Positions 1-6,807 of a stretch of 9,573 bases of DNA are shown one piece after another. This stretch comes from Bacillota bacterium (GTDB lineage Bacteria > Bacillota_B > Desulfitobacteriia > Desulfitobacteriales > Desulfitobacteriaceae), in NCBI GenBank assembly GCA_021779415.1, contig JAJYAS010000087.1, positions 1-9,573 on the forward strand, given 5' to 3'. Within the stretch, counting starts at the first letter, position 1. Each line of letters opens with the position of its first letter. A program made the translations under genes and the position numbers. A model generated the notes under the pieces. It worked only from the letters and a program-made list of their open reading frames with translations. It made no database searches and had not been told where the DNA came from.

Positions 1-2
1 CA

Positions 3-89
3 GGTTATGCTCTGCGGGTAGGTGAGGTAACAAAGAAACAGGAAGGACTTTATAAGAGCCTCGGAATTAAGCCGCCAGCCTCGTTATAA
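3..89 (+). CDS. C-terminal end of a truncated gene, possibly a transposase
   Basis: An open frame enters from the left edge and stops at TAA 87-89, giving 28 residues that end in LGIKPPASL. The other two plus-strand frames hit stops within the first 25 bases, so this is the only frame that can continue a gene. A basic, lysine-rich tail ending in an LGIKPP-like motif reminds me of the C-terminus of some IS4/IS1634-type DDE transposases. That is a memory-level resemblance on a very short fragment, and no catalytic residue is visible. It converges on the BlaR1-like gene, which stops at 334 on the other strand. Confidence 0.4.
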   Translation, partial: GYALRVGEVTKKQEGLYKSLGIKPPASL

Positions 90-240
90 ATTATCGGGAA
101 TTTAGGTTACACCTTTCACATCTTTCCACGACTTCCTTCTAATATCGTGAAAATAATCCAAGAAGAGCCAAACCGCCCAAAAAGTAATCTTGCAAAAAAA
201 ATCAGTGTCCGACCTTACCCATTTCCCCGACACACAAGTT

Positions 241-274
241 CTCTATTTTGCCCCCCACGGGGGGCAAAATAGAG
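241..274. repeat. Perfect 34-bp palindrome
   Basis: Two 16-base arms (241-256 and 259-274) are exact reverse complements separated by the dinucleotide AC. Each arm carries a run of six C or G next to an AT-rich outer half (CTCTATTTTG). In RNA it would form a very stable hairpin in either direction. The outer parts read T-rich then A-rich, so no free U-tract follows the hairpin on either strand and it is not a classic intrinsic terminator. It lies between the 3' ends of two convergent genes, so it may still block or protect transcripts. It could also be a mobile-element end or target. Confidence 0.75.
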
Positions 275-333
275 GCACCCGCGGCAGCGACTTGACGCGA
301 AAGTTACAGATTGCTTTTTACGTTGAGGACTAT

Positions 334-1992
334 TTACTGAGGAACCTTCCAATTTTTTAAGAGTTCCATCACTTCGTTCTTAGCATTATTGCGTTTGCCG
401 TTTACAGTGGCTTCGATGGCGTAAGTGTATTGACTTCCATATACGATAACCCAATATTCGTAGGTTGGGGTCGTTGAGTGGGCTGCAGCTGACGGAGTTC
501 TTTCATTTAAAACAATTGTTGCTGTTCCCGCTGAAGTGGAAACGTTGCTATGACTGAGCACCGTAGAGTGATTACCAATTACTTCCAGATATTTCGGACT
601 GTGGTTCGGAATACTCTGTATCTGCAGAGATATGAAGAGGTCTTTCCATTGCACGGTTTGGTTTGGCGAAATCGTCTGACCATTCGGTAATGTTAATGTT
701 GTATCAAAGAGCGGGTTAGTTAGTGGGTTTTGATTGCTCGTTGTACTATTGCTCTCCATATTTTCAGGATTTTGGGTTGTTTCTGTGATGGTAGCATTGG
801 TTTTGTTTGCACCTTGATTTAGAGTACTGACTTGAGGACTTTTTTTGTTTGAATTAGGCGTGTTTTGAGCCGAGGCTATAGATATGGAAACGCCATTAGA
901 CTTAACGCCTTCAAATAAATTCGATGAACTTACATTGGCATTGGTTAAAGTAACAAATGCTAGAATTAGTACCACAGGTACAACCACTAAAGTCCATTTC
1001 CACGATACCCCTTTTAATCCTTTAATTATCGCCAACCTTCGTCTAATCTGCGATCGCGGAGCGCCCAAGCTTGCCAGACTAATAATACCTTTGGCATTGG
1101 AATTATACTCAAGTTGTCTTATTAATGTTTGAGCATAATCTTTCCGTTCATTAGTATCTAAGGTTTGCAGCACCAAAGAATCACAGGATATTTCTTGGTC
1201 TTGATGCATGCTGAAAACGGCGTACCACATCACTGGATTGAACCAATGTATTATGAGTAGTACCTGGGCCAACCAGTTAACCAATATGTCCTTACGCTTA
1301 TAGTGCCAGAGTTCGTGCAAAAATACGTGTCTTAATTGATCCTCACTTAGGGACTCTACCGTCCAACTGGGTAATAGTAAGTGCGGGCGAACCAACCCAT
1401 AAAGCGATGGACTAGATAGGTCGTGAGTTTGCAACAGAGCGATTTGATTATTTATATTAATAGACCTTTTGGATTCGGTAAAAATGTCAAACACACGCTG
1501 TGAATTAACAGTTTCGCGCATTAGCTTTTTTGAGAACTTTCTATTTACAAAGATCATCGACATAGTTAGGAATACTATCCCTAATACCCAAATCAGGAAC
1601 AATATTGCGTAGATTGATATGTGATTGGACGGTGCTGGCACACTTACTTGATTGTCACTATTTATGGAATTATTAGGACTTACCTCACTTGCGCCGACTG
1701 CAGTCGATTGACTCGACCAAATTGAGCTAGTTACTACTGAATTTATGTATTCCTGTGCCGGAGCAACAATTGAGCCTAGTGGTCTAGAATTAGACAGATT
1801 ATAAATACTTACTGGACTGGCAGGTGTCCAGGGTAATACTAGACTGATAAGAACGATAATCCATAGACCATAGTGAATACGAGCCCCTAACCTATCCCTA
1901 AACAATAATTTAATGAGGATCAAGCCAATAATTAATATGCTTGCTTTAGCTGAAGTTCCGAGAACCCAGCTAAATAAACCAAAGTAGTCCAA
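334..1992 (-). CDS. BlaR1/MecR1-like M56 membrane zinc metalloprotease sensor with a non-PBP sensor domain
   Basis: This is a 552-residue integral membrane sensor-protease of peptidase family M56. Hydrophobic segments lie near residues 15-31, 42-54, 126-148 and 333-350, as in BlaR1. The cytoplasmic loop between the third and fourth carries the zinc motif HELWH (226-230), and E267 in QEISCD is the likely third ligand. In the family, binding of a ligand to the outer C-terminal domain activates the protease, which leads to loss of the BlaI-type repressor. Here residues about 375-430 are a Ser/Thr/Asn-rich linker, followed by a compact domain of about 120 residues. I see no SxxK or KTG motif of the penicillin-binding sensor, and the protein is shorter than the roughly 585-600 residues of classical BlaR1. 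The signal is therefore probably not a beta-lactam. The start is TTG at 1992: an in-frame TGA lies just upstream and GAAGGGG sits 10 bases before it. The repressor gene is upstream in the same operon. Confidence 0.88.
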   Translation of the reverse strand: MDYFGLFSWVLGTSAKASILIIGLILIKLLFRDRLGARIHYGLWIIVLISLVLPWTPASPVSIYNLSNSRPLGSIVAPAQEYINSVVTSSIWSSQSTAVGASEVSPNNSINSDNQVSVPAPSNHISIYAILFLIWVLGIVFLTMSMIFVNRKFSKKLMRETVNSQRVFDIFTESKRSININNQIALLQTHDLSSPSLYGLVRPHLLLPSWTVESLSEDQLRHVFLHELWHYKRKDILVNWLAQVLLIIHWFNPVMWYAVFSMHQDQEISCDSLVLQTLDTNERKDYAQTLIRQLEYNSNAKGIISLASLGAPRSQIRRRLAIIKGLKGVSWKWTLVVVPVVLILAFVTLTNANVSSSNLFEGVKSNGVSISIASAQNTPNSNKKSPQVSTLNQGANKTNATITETTQNPENMESNSTTSNQNPLTNPLFDTTLTLPNGQTISPNQTVQWKDLFISLQIQSIPNHSPKYLEVIGNHSTVLSHSNVSTSAGTATIVLNERTPSAAAHSTTPTYEYWVIVYGSQYTYAIEATVNGKRNNAKNEVMELLKNWKVPQ

Positions 1993-2039
1993 CCCTACTC
2001 ATCCCCTTCTTCCAAAAGAGTTTCTTTATTTCTAATTTT

Positions 2040-2201
2040 TCATCGGTTAGGAAGGGCTAACTTACTAGAAAAGTTGGCGGCGTTTTCCTTAGTTTCATTT
2101 TCAAGTTCATGCTTGGATTGAGCTTTTACATTCACCTGGCCTAGCAGATAATTAATTATGAAAATGGTAGACAAAATGCCAACGGCTATGACGATATGCA
2201 A
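2040..2201 (-). CDS. Small single-pass membrane protein between repressor and sensor genes
   Basis: This 53-residue reading frame fills most of the gap between the repressor and the M56 protease genes. It starts at TTG (2201-2199) and stops at TGA (2042-2040). A near-perfect Shine-Dalgarno, AAAGGCGGTG, ends six bases before that TTG. An in-frame GTG at 2210 lies inside the ribosome site and is less likely. Residues 1-20 (MHIVIAVGILSTIFIINYLL) form one hydrophobic helix. The rest is polar and acidic, with KHELENETKEN near residues 31-41, as expected for a small bitopic protein. It lies 69 bases after the repressor gene and 47 bases before the protease gene, so all three should be co-transcribed. 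I do not recognise the family. It might modulate the sensor protease or be a target of it, but that is inference. Gene finders often miss frames this short with a TTG start. Confidence 0.6.
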   Translation of the reverse strand: MHIVIAVGILSTIFIINYLLGQVNVKAQSKHELENETKENAANFSSKLALPNR

Positions 2202-2205
2202 AGTT

Positions 2206-2217
2206 CCCACCGCCTTT
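2206..2217 (-). promoter_or_regulatory. Strong ribosome binding site for the 53-residue membrane protein
   Basis: Read on the minus strand this is AAAGGCGGTGGG, nine of ten matches to AAAGGAGGTG. It is too close to the in-frame GTG at 2210 but ideally spaced from the TTG at 2201, so it decides the start. It is the main evidence that the small frame is translated. Confidence 0.6.
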
Positions 2218-2270
2218 ACAATTTAACACCAAAATTATCATCCTAATAGGCTACGAAGAATAGTCTAGCT

Positions 2271-2645
2271 TTACTGCTTTCTTTCATCTAAAAGACGTTT
2301 GAGTTCTTCAATTTCCGCCTGAGATAACTTTTCGTCCGTTAAGAAGGTTACCAGCATGGGCTTGATCGCCCCGCCAAATACCTTTTTTAAGAAAGACTCA
2401 CTCTCCGCTTTAACACATTGCGATTCGGTCAGTAAAGGGTAGTAATAATAGACTCGTCCTACTTCTTTGTAGTCTACAACTTGTTTCTTTACCAACCTAT
2501 TAATTAAAGTTTTAATAGTATTAGGTTTCCAATCTGTAGACTCAGCTAGATTCTCAACAACCTGATTAGCAGTACAAGGACAACTTGTTGCCCACAATAC
2601 TTTCATAACTTCCCATTCTGCATCAGAAATTTTGGGGGATTCCAT
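2271..2645 (-). CDS. BlaI/MecI/CopY-family winged-helix transcriptional repressor
   Basis: This 124-residue protein has the length and layout of BlaI/MecI repressors. The N-terminal winged-helix DNA-binding domain spans about residues 5-72, beginning with ISDAEWEVMKVLW and containing the recognition-helix region NTIKTLINRLVKK and a YYYYPL strand. The C-terminal dimerisation part includes ESFLKKVFGG and MLVTFL, where family members are cleaved or inactivated. Such proteins bind TACA/TGTA dyads as dimers and repress their own operon. Two such dyads lie directly over the promoter of this gene. The ATG at 2645 is preceded by an AGGTGAT ribosome site. The gene is followed by the small membrane protein and the M56 protease, its likely inactivator. 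What ligand relieves repression cannot be read from the sequence. Confidence 0.92.
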   Translation of the reverse strand: MESPKISDAEWEVMKVLWATSCPCTANQVVENLAESTDWKPNTIKTLINRLVKKQVVDYKEVGRVYYYYPLLTESQCVKAESESFLKKVFGGAIKPMLVTFLTDEKLSQAEIEELKRLLDERKQ

Positions 2646-2660
2646 ATAATCACCTACAAT

Positions 2661-2700
2661 ATAATTACAACTGTAACTATATTATTACAGTTGTAATTAT
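2661..2700. promoter_or_regulatory. Double BlaI-type operator arranged as a nested inverted repeat
   Basis: Two copies of ATTACA-N3-GTAAYT type dyads lie at 2664-2678 and 2684-2698. Each has the TACA-N2-TGTA core known for BlaI/MecI operators. Their centres are exactly 20 bp apart, about two helical turns, so two repressor dimers would sit on the same DNA face. The pair is also one larger inverted repeat: 2661-2676 and 2685-2700 are perfect 16-base reverse complements with an 8-base spacer. The upstream copy fills the promoter spacer and the downstream copy covers the expected transcription start. This explains autorepression of the operon. Confidence 0.85.
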
Positions 2701-2709
2701 CCTTGTCAA
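2681..2709 (-). promoter_or_regulatory. Sigma-A-type promoter of the repressor / small protein / protease operon
   Basis: On the minus strand a perfect -35 box TTGACA (2709-2704) is followed after 17 bases by AATAAT (2686-2681), five of six matches to TATAAT. Transcription would start near 2674, within the downstream operator and about 28 bases before the repressor ATG. Overlap with both operators indicates repression by blocking RNA polymerase. Confidence 0.8.
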
Positions 2710-2755
2710 TAGGAAAATTTCCTTTTGTGTTAGGGGTTTCTTACTGTTCATACCT

Positions 2756-2793
2756 TAAAAACTGCCAGACCGCTCCAAACAAGCAATCTGGCA
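2756..2793 (-). terminator. Probable intrinsic terminator insulating the repressor promoter
   Basis: The arms TGCCAGA (2763-2769) and TCTGGCA (2787-2793) pair over a loop of 17 bases that may itself pair GCT with AGC. Read on the minus strand the hairpin is followed by GTTTTTA, a short U-tract. It would stop minus-strand transcription arriving from the nuclease-like gene and the repeat array before the promoter at 2709. The stem is only seven pairs, so strength is uncertain. A closely related stem-loop occurs at 6367-6394. Confidence 0.42.
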
Positions 2794-2844
2794 AATAGCC
2801 TCCCTTAACAGACCTTTCCAATACCCCAACGACGCTCCATCGCC

Positions 2845-3198
2845 CCATGACGGGATACCCGTAAACCCTCTTTATAAATACGAACATGTTTATCCTTGAT
2901 CTCACCCCGGGCGGGTTAGACCTGTTTAGAGAAGAGGTATGCATCGGGCATGGTCCATGGCGGGATACCCGGTCACACTTCAAATATAAAAACGTACTTG
3001 TTTATCTTGATCTCACCCTGGCGGGTGGGGACGCTTCGCGAAGCCAAAGGACCGTAGGACGGGATATCTTTATCGTCCATGGCGGGATTCCCGTAAACGT
3101 TCAAATAAACATATGTACCGGTTAGCCTTGATCTTACCCCAGGCGGGTTAGGCCTGTTTAGAGAAGTAGTGTGCTGGGGGCAATGGGTCGGGTAGCTA
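2845..3198. repeat. Three tandem non-coding repeat units of about 110-122 bp
   Basis: Units begin at 2845, 2955 and 3077 with CCATGRCGGGATWCCCG, which folds as a CGGG/CCCG hairpin. Exactly 50-51 bases later (2895, 3006, 3127) each has CTTGATCTYACCC followed by GGCGGGT, a second small GC hairpin. A third block, CCTGTTTAGAGAAG, is identical in units 1 and 3 (2921-2934, 3153-3166). In unit 2 it is replaced by sequence holding the palindrome GCTTCGCGAAGC (3033-3044). A decayed fourth start may lie near 3199 (TTATGGCAGGGTAT), 122 bases after the third. Open frames across the array do not respect the unit period, which suggests structured DNA or RNA rather than protein. Function unknown; units this long without short conserved spacers are not CRISPR. 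Confidence 0.7.
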
Positions 3199-3394
3199 AT
3201 TATGGCAGGGTATTAGCCTACTGAGACGGCCCCACCAGTGAATCTCATAAGCCATTTAACTACGCATAATATAATATGAAGTTCGCATATCTAATATCAA
3301 TAGGTTTTCGCAGCGAAATTATATCTTTCTTAGGTTAGGCCTTGCTTATTAGAGCAATGTACTCAGAAAGCGAATTATAATAATCATATAACCT
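3199..3394. other. Gene-free stretch between repeat array and nuclease-like gene
   Basis: No credible reading frame is present. It contains the possible decayed fourth repeat start, a short palindrome TTTCGCAGCGAAA at about 3306-3318, and a TTGCT/AGCAA stem-loop at 3342-3357. None is followed by a U-tract on the minus strand, so no convincing terminator for the gene ending at 3395 is seen. GGTTAGGCC at 3333-3341 echoes the third repeat unit. Confidence 0.5.
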
Positions 3395-4765
3395 CTAAGT
3401 TTTTTTTGAAATTAAAAAAGTATTAGAAGAGTAAACGTGCTCCTGAGAATATAATGTTTTAATCTTTCCATCTTCCAAATAATGCTGGGAAGCTGAAGGA
3501 AAGAAATCTTTTGGCAATGGAATTAAAGCATTGGGATTATGATATACTGAAATACCTTCACCCCAAGTCTCTTCACTATTTTCGTCAACTAAATATTTAA
3601 ACACAAGCGGTTTATCTGCATTTGGTTCTGGATTGTGTATAGTACCGATTCTTAACATTTCTGTATCATTTGTATCAAATCCGCACTGTTTTCCGATTCT
3701 GTCAAACTTTGAAATAGTTCCTGATGCTGAATGTATTATTGCGCTAACATTTTCTGAGTTTGGTTGAAAAAAGAATCCAGAGGGTATCTCAACACCAGTA
3801 CTCTCTTTTATATGTGACTTTATTTTTTCAGTAATAACAACCAATTCTCCATTTACATCAAAATAGTGTGAATGTTTTAACCCATATAAATAATTTATTA
3901 AAGCAGTCGTACTCATGTTCATAGCAAAAACATCATGATAATCAGCTATCGCAATAACAAATGGAGTGTTTTTCGTATGTTCGTATTGCCAATAATGTAA
4001 AGCTTTATCTTTGGTTTTATGATTCAGTTTGGTATTTAATGGACTTCCATAAATTAAAGGAAATCTATTTTTCGATTCTTCTTCAACATTTACTTCTGAG
4101 GGTATTCTTTGTTCGTCTATTTGCAAATATGGTGTTTTATTTTCTGCGATAACAGCTTCTACAGCTACTGAAATGTCACCATTAGTAAGCATAAAGTCAG
4201 GCGCTTTATATTCTCTGTTTATTTTTAGTCCGTCTTCATGAAAATAACAAAACAAATATAATTCCCACAAACGTGAATTAAATCCACTTGTTTGAAACTG
4301 TTCGACAAAGTTCCCATCTATATCGATAAAATGTGGTGTAATTTCACTAATTAATTTTTTTGCGGCACTATGAGCTGGTATTTCTTTAATATTTTTAAAA
4401 TAAGGATGCATCCGTGATTCCTCAACAACCGAATTAAACAAATCTATCCCATCTCTATCGTAAATGTCAGGCTCTAGTTTAATTTTCCCCATATTGACTT
4501 TAACTTCAGTAAGATTAATCCAGTCTTCGGCTTCCCTGATATTTTTAAATGATATCTCATTATCAATATACTTAATTCTTTTGTTTTGATTACGTTTCAA
4601 AAATACAGCATTATAATCTTTATCAGTAAAATCGAATAATATAACCGCAAAAAGCGTGGCATCTACATTAGTATACCATCTTACTTCATCCGCAATTGCA
4701 AAAATAGCAGGATCTCTTGTAAATCCGACATAAATGTCAAATGCTTTTTTACTTAAATTTCTCAT
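3395..4765 (-). CDS. Uncharacterised 456-residue protein with a possible PD-(D/E)XK-like nuclease core
   Basis: I do not recognise a named family. Around residues 160-205 the sequence reads GFNSRLWELYLF, then YKAPDF (187-191), then VAVEAVIAE (200-208). A helix with an acidic residue (E168), a PD-F strand (P189-D190) and a strand ending in E203 is the pattern of a PD-(D/E)XK nuclease fold. The usual lysine after the last acid is alanine here, so activity may use a migrated lysine or be lost. Residues 1-90 form a separate alpha/beta region with ADEVRW and FDFTDKDYN. The C-terminal half has no motif I can name, and there is no signal peptide or membrane segment. The ATG at 4765 follows AAAGGGA by seven bases. 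The gene is visibly richer in A+T than the operon at the right edge. It sits 126 bases downstream of the HEPN-like gene on the same strand, a pairing that suggests defence cargo. The gene is confident; the function is a weak inference. Confidence 0.6.
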   Translation of the reverse strand: MRNLSKKAFDIYVGFTRDPAIFAIADEVRWYTNVDATLFAVILFDFTDKDYNAVFLKRNQNKRIKYIDNEISFKNIREAEDWINLTEVKVNMGKIKLEPDIYDRDGIDLFNSVVEESRMHPYFKNIKEIPAHSAAKKLISEITPHFIDIDGNFVEQFQTSGFNSRLWELYLFCYFHEDGLKINREYKAPDFMLTNGDISVAVEAVIAENKTPYLQIDEQRIPSEVNVEEESKNRFPLIYGSPLNTKLNHKTKDKALHYWQYEHTKNTPFVIAIADYHDVFAMNMSTTALINYLYGLKHSHYFDVNGELVVITEKIKSHIKESTGVEIPSGFFFQPNSENVSAIIHSASGTISKFDRIGKQCGFDTNDTEMLRIGTIHNPEPNADKPLVFKYLVDENSEETWGEGISVYHNPNALIPLPKDFFPSASQHYLEDGKIKTLYSQEHVYSSNTFLISKKT

Positions 4766-4891
4766 GTAAGATTCCCTTTCTCAGAGTATTAAGGAAAATG
4801 AATGAATATTTGCAATGCAGTTTTGCATCATAATTGGAAATGATTTATTTTCCAACAGTAGAAAACATTTTGGACTCTCCCTTAATTCTAG

Positions 4892-6097
4892 TCACGCTAG
4901 TGAAATTTTCGTGGTTTGGTATTCTCCGTAAGGATTATCCACCTTTGTAAGTGTAACGATTCCTTTGTCCTCTAAGTAGTTTATAAGAGTAAATGAAGCA
5001 TCATAGTCGTAGCCTTTATTTCCGAGCCATTCAACAACAAAATGTCTCAGTCCTACAAACGGTAATTTATCCTGCGCATTTTGTAATTCTTCAAGTAATA
5101 TATTCTCAGTTATTGTGATGTATAAGCTACTATCGGGAGAATTGTCTTGCAGAGTCTCGGAGACGAACTCATTAACGGCAGCCATTAAAGCTTCTTGGTC
5201 GGATGTACTAAGTTTAAAGGTGTCCAGTTTCTCATAGGCCTTATCAATAATAACTGAGATGCTATCACAAAGAGCAATACAAATATCAATTTCTTCCTGA
5301 GAGAACGAACCATTATGGGCAAGCTTATTCCTATAGTAGTATAGGTCATACCACTTGCTCTGAAAATCCTTTTGTGTAAAACAATCTTTGAAATACTTAT
5401 AAAAATTGCCTTCTAAGACCTCGCTTTTCAAGGTGTTCAAGTCAGTTGCTGATGAAATTTTTTCAATCAGAATCGCTACATTGTCAGCTTTTTTACTACT
5501 TAAAATTGAATTTTCATTGTAAAGTATGCGCCCTAATTCGTCAAAATCAATAAGCGCAACATCGCTATCAATACGATTGTTAACAATGAAAATCTTATCG
5601 TTGTTCTTTCGTTTTCTAATTTTTTCCAAGGTGTCACCGGACATTGCAAGCTTTGTCCAATTTGTGCCTAAATTCTTGAGGAAAAAGTTAATTATAAAAG
5701 TACGGACTTGGTTCTCTAAGGAATACACTTTTGGATACAGAGAAGCGGCAAGTTTTGCCGACACCTCGTCAAGTAGTATTCGTACATTTGAAAAGCCAAT
5801 AGCTTTGATATAATCTACTAAATCCACCCGAAACATATCTATTGTTTTTATTTCGTCGCATTTAATACTAACGATAAAAGCTACCGAATACCTTTCGCCC
5901 GTCAACATTTTGTCTGTTGGAAACTGATCGATATGAAGTTGTAGATTTTTTTTTGGGTCTTTAATCTCACCCTTGTCTACATCCATTATGGGCGTTTCTA
6001 GAAGATTGTCATTCGCCATTAGGGCATAGAGAAAGGTCTTTACCGTTCTTGATTTAACTTGTTCTGCTTTGTCCAAGCACAGAATTTCAAAAATCAT
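4892..6097 (-). CDS. HEPN-like protein with R-x4-H motif, possible defence RNase
   Basis: This is a soluble 401-residue protein. Near residues 245-290 it has a helical segment WYDLYYYRNKLAHNG followed by a long amphipathic helix (EEIDICIALCDSISVIIDKA). R256-N257...H261 fits the R-x4-6-H motif of HEPN domains, which in many toxins and abortive-infection proteins form a dimeric RNase site. Upstream, residues 120-190 (SLENQVRTFIINFFLKNLG and FDELGRILY) resemble the helical part often found before such HEPN modules. Residues 325-401 look like a winged-helix C-terminus. No membrane segment or signal peptide is seen. The ATG at 6097 has an excellent GAGAGGAG site five bases before it. The only same-strand neighbour is the nuclease-like gene downstream, which may be co-transcribed. 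Many HEPN proteins carrying an RN-x3-H segment are of unknown role, so RNase activity is inferred. Confidence 0.62.
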   Translation of the reverse strand: MIFEILCLDKAEQVKSRTVKTFLYALMANDNLLETPIMDVDKGEIKDPKKNLQLHIDQFPTDKMLTGERYSVAFIVSIKCDEIKTIDMFRVDLVDYIKAIGFSNVRILLDEVSAKLAASLYPKVYSLENQVRTFIINFFLKNLGTNWTKLAMSGDTLEKIRKRKNNDKIFIVNNRIDSDVALIDFDELGRILYNENSILSSKKADNVAILIEKISSATDLNTLKSEVLEGNFYKYFKDCFTQKDFQSKWYDLYYYRNKLAHNGSFSQEEIDICIALCDSISVIIDKAYEKLDTFKLSTSDQEALMAAVNEFVSETLQDNSPDSSLYITITENILLEELQNAQDKLPFVGLRHFVVEWLGNKGYDYDASFTLINYLEDKGIVTLTKVDNPYGEYQTTKISLA

Positions 6098-6308
6098 TGA
6101 TACTCCTCTCTAGAAAGTACATTTGCAATATTTTAAATCGAATCTTCCCAAAATTACTATAAGGCATATATTGACCAACTTCCTAATATTCGACATTAGT
6201 ACAACTGAGAATGTCATCCATCACGTTTATCCATCATCACAGGATTAGAAATACATATCCCTACGTTGAGACGATTTTCAAGCCACCCAATTATTTATCT
6301 TTAACCCT

Positions 6309-6395
6309 TCAACATTTTTCCTTCATTTCCTTCCAAGATACCAAAAATAATCCAATAAACAGTAATACTGCCAGACCGTCTAAACGATCTGGCAT
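6309..6395 (-). CDS. Doubtful 28-residue hydrophobic peptide
   Basis: A minus-strand frame runs from ATG (6395-6393) to TGA (6311-6309). It encodes MPDRLDGLAVLLFIGLFLVS followed by a lysine-rich tail (WKEMKEKC). One hydrophobic helix with a charged end is the look of small membrane peptides such as type I toxins. An AGGG lies six bases before the ATG. Against it, the first codons coincide with the stem-loop repeat at 6367-6394, so the opening sequence may exist for structure rather than protein. No antisense RNA promoter is obvious. Confidence 0.22.
   Translation of the reverse strand: MPDRLDGLAVLLFIGLFLVSWKEMKEKC
6367..6394. repeat. Stem-loop repeat, second copy of the element at 2761-2793
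   Basis: ACTGCCAGACCG (6367-6378) and ATCTGGCA (6387-6394) are identical to the ends of the stem-loop at 2761-2793, in the same orientation, with a shorter loop. The stem here is about ten pairs with one mismatch. On the minus strand it is followed by a T-rich but interrupted tract, so it may be a weaker terminator. Together the two copies bracket the nuclease-like and HEPN-like genes. Confidence 0.5.
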
Positions 6396-6807
6396 ATCAT
6401 ACCCTATGATTCTTCCCTAATTCCCATTTTCTGCGAGCAAATTTCTTCGGCAAAAATTACCAACACAACTGGCAATAATTACATATGCAACATGTTCCCG
6501 CGCGCACACTATACCCTAAAACTGTCTAAATCAACCCATTCAAACATGTTCCCAAGCCCGTATACAACACCAATTCCTCGCTATCATTTCGACCCAAAAA
6601 CCCGCCAACCCGCCTGTAGAGCCATTCTCATCTGTGCGTATTATTCAGACTACAGACTGTTTCCACGTGGGCCGTCCACGGGAACATTTTGACTTCAAAC
6701 CATTACAAAGTAACATCAACGTGCCCTGTCTGGGTACAATGTCTTAAAGTGCCTCTACAGAAAACAGAGTAAGACTGAATCCTGTCAGATTAGAAAATAG
6801 TTAGCCC

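Noticed and set aside
241..274. Calling the palindrome a rho-independent terminator
   Set aside because: On both strands the G6/C6 hairpin is preceded by T-rich and followed by A-rich sequence, so there is no U-tract after the stem.
884..1132. Plus-strand open frame inside the M56 protease gene
   Set aside because: It is antisense to a well-supported gene and has no ribosome site.
2741..3125. Open frames on both strands across the repeat array (80 and 79 codons)
   Set aside because: They lack convincing ribosome sites, ignore the repeat period and have the composition of structured GC-rich repeats rather than protein.
2845..3198. CRISPR array
   Set aside because: The units are over 100 bp, only three in number, imperfect, and lack short identical repeats with unique spacers. 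No cas gene is present.
2845..3341. Integron attC-like sites, because GTTAGRC/GTTAGGC core-like heptamers recur in the repeat region
   Set aside because: Matching RYYYAAC inverse cores at attC distances are absent, there is no integrase, and the heptamer falls within a larger conserved block.
6197..6207. Second BlaI-type operator (TACAACTG) upstream of the HEPN-like gene
   Set aside because: Only half of the dyad is present; the second half-site TGTA is missing.
6211..6692. Two plus-strand open frames of 69 and 66 codons
   Set aside because: There is no Shine-Dalgarno before either ATG, and the Pro/Thr/Tyr-rich sequences show no domain or helix pattern. They look like chance frames.
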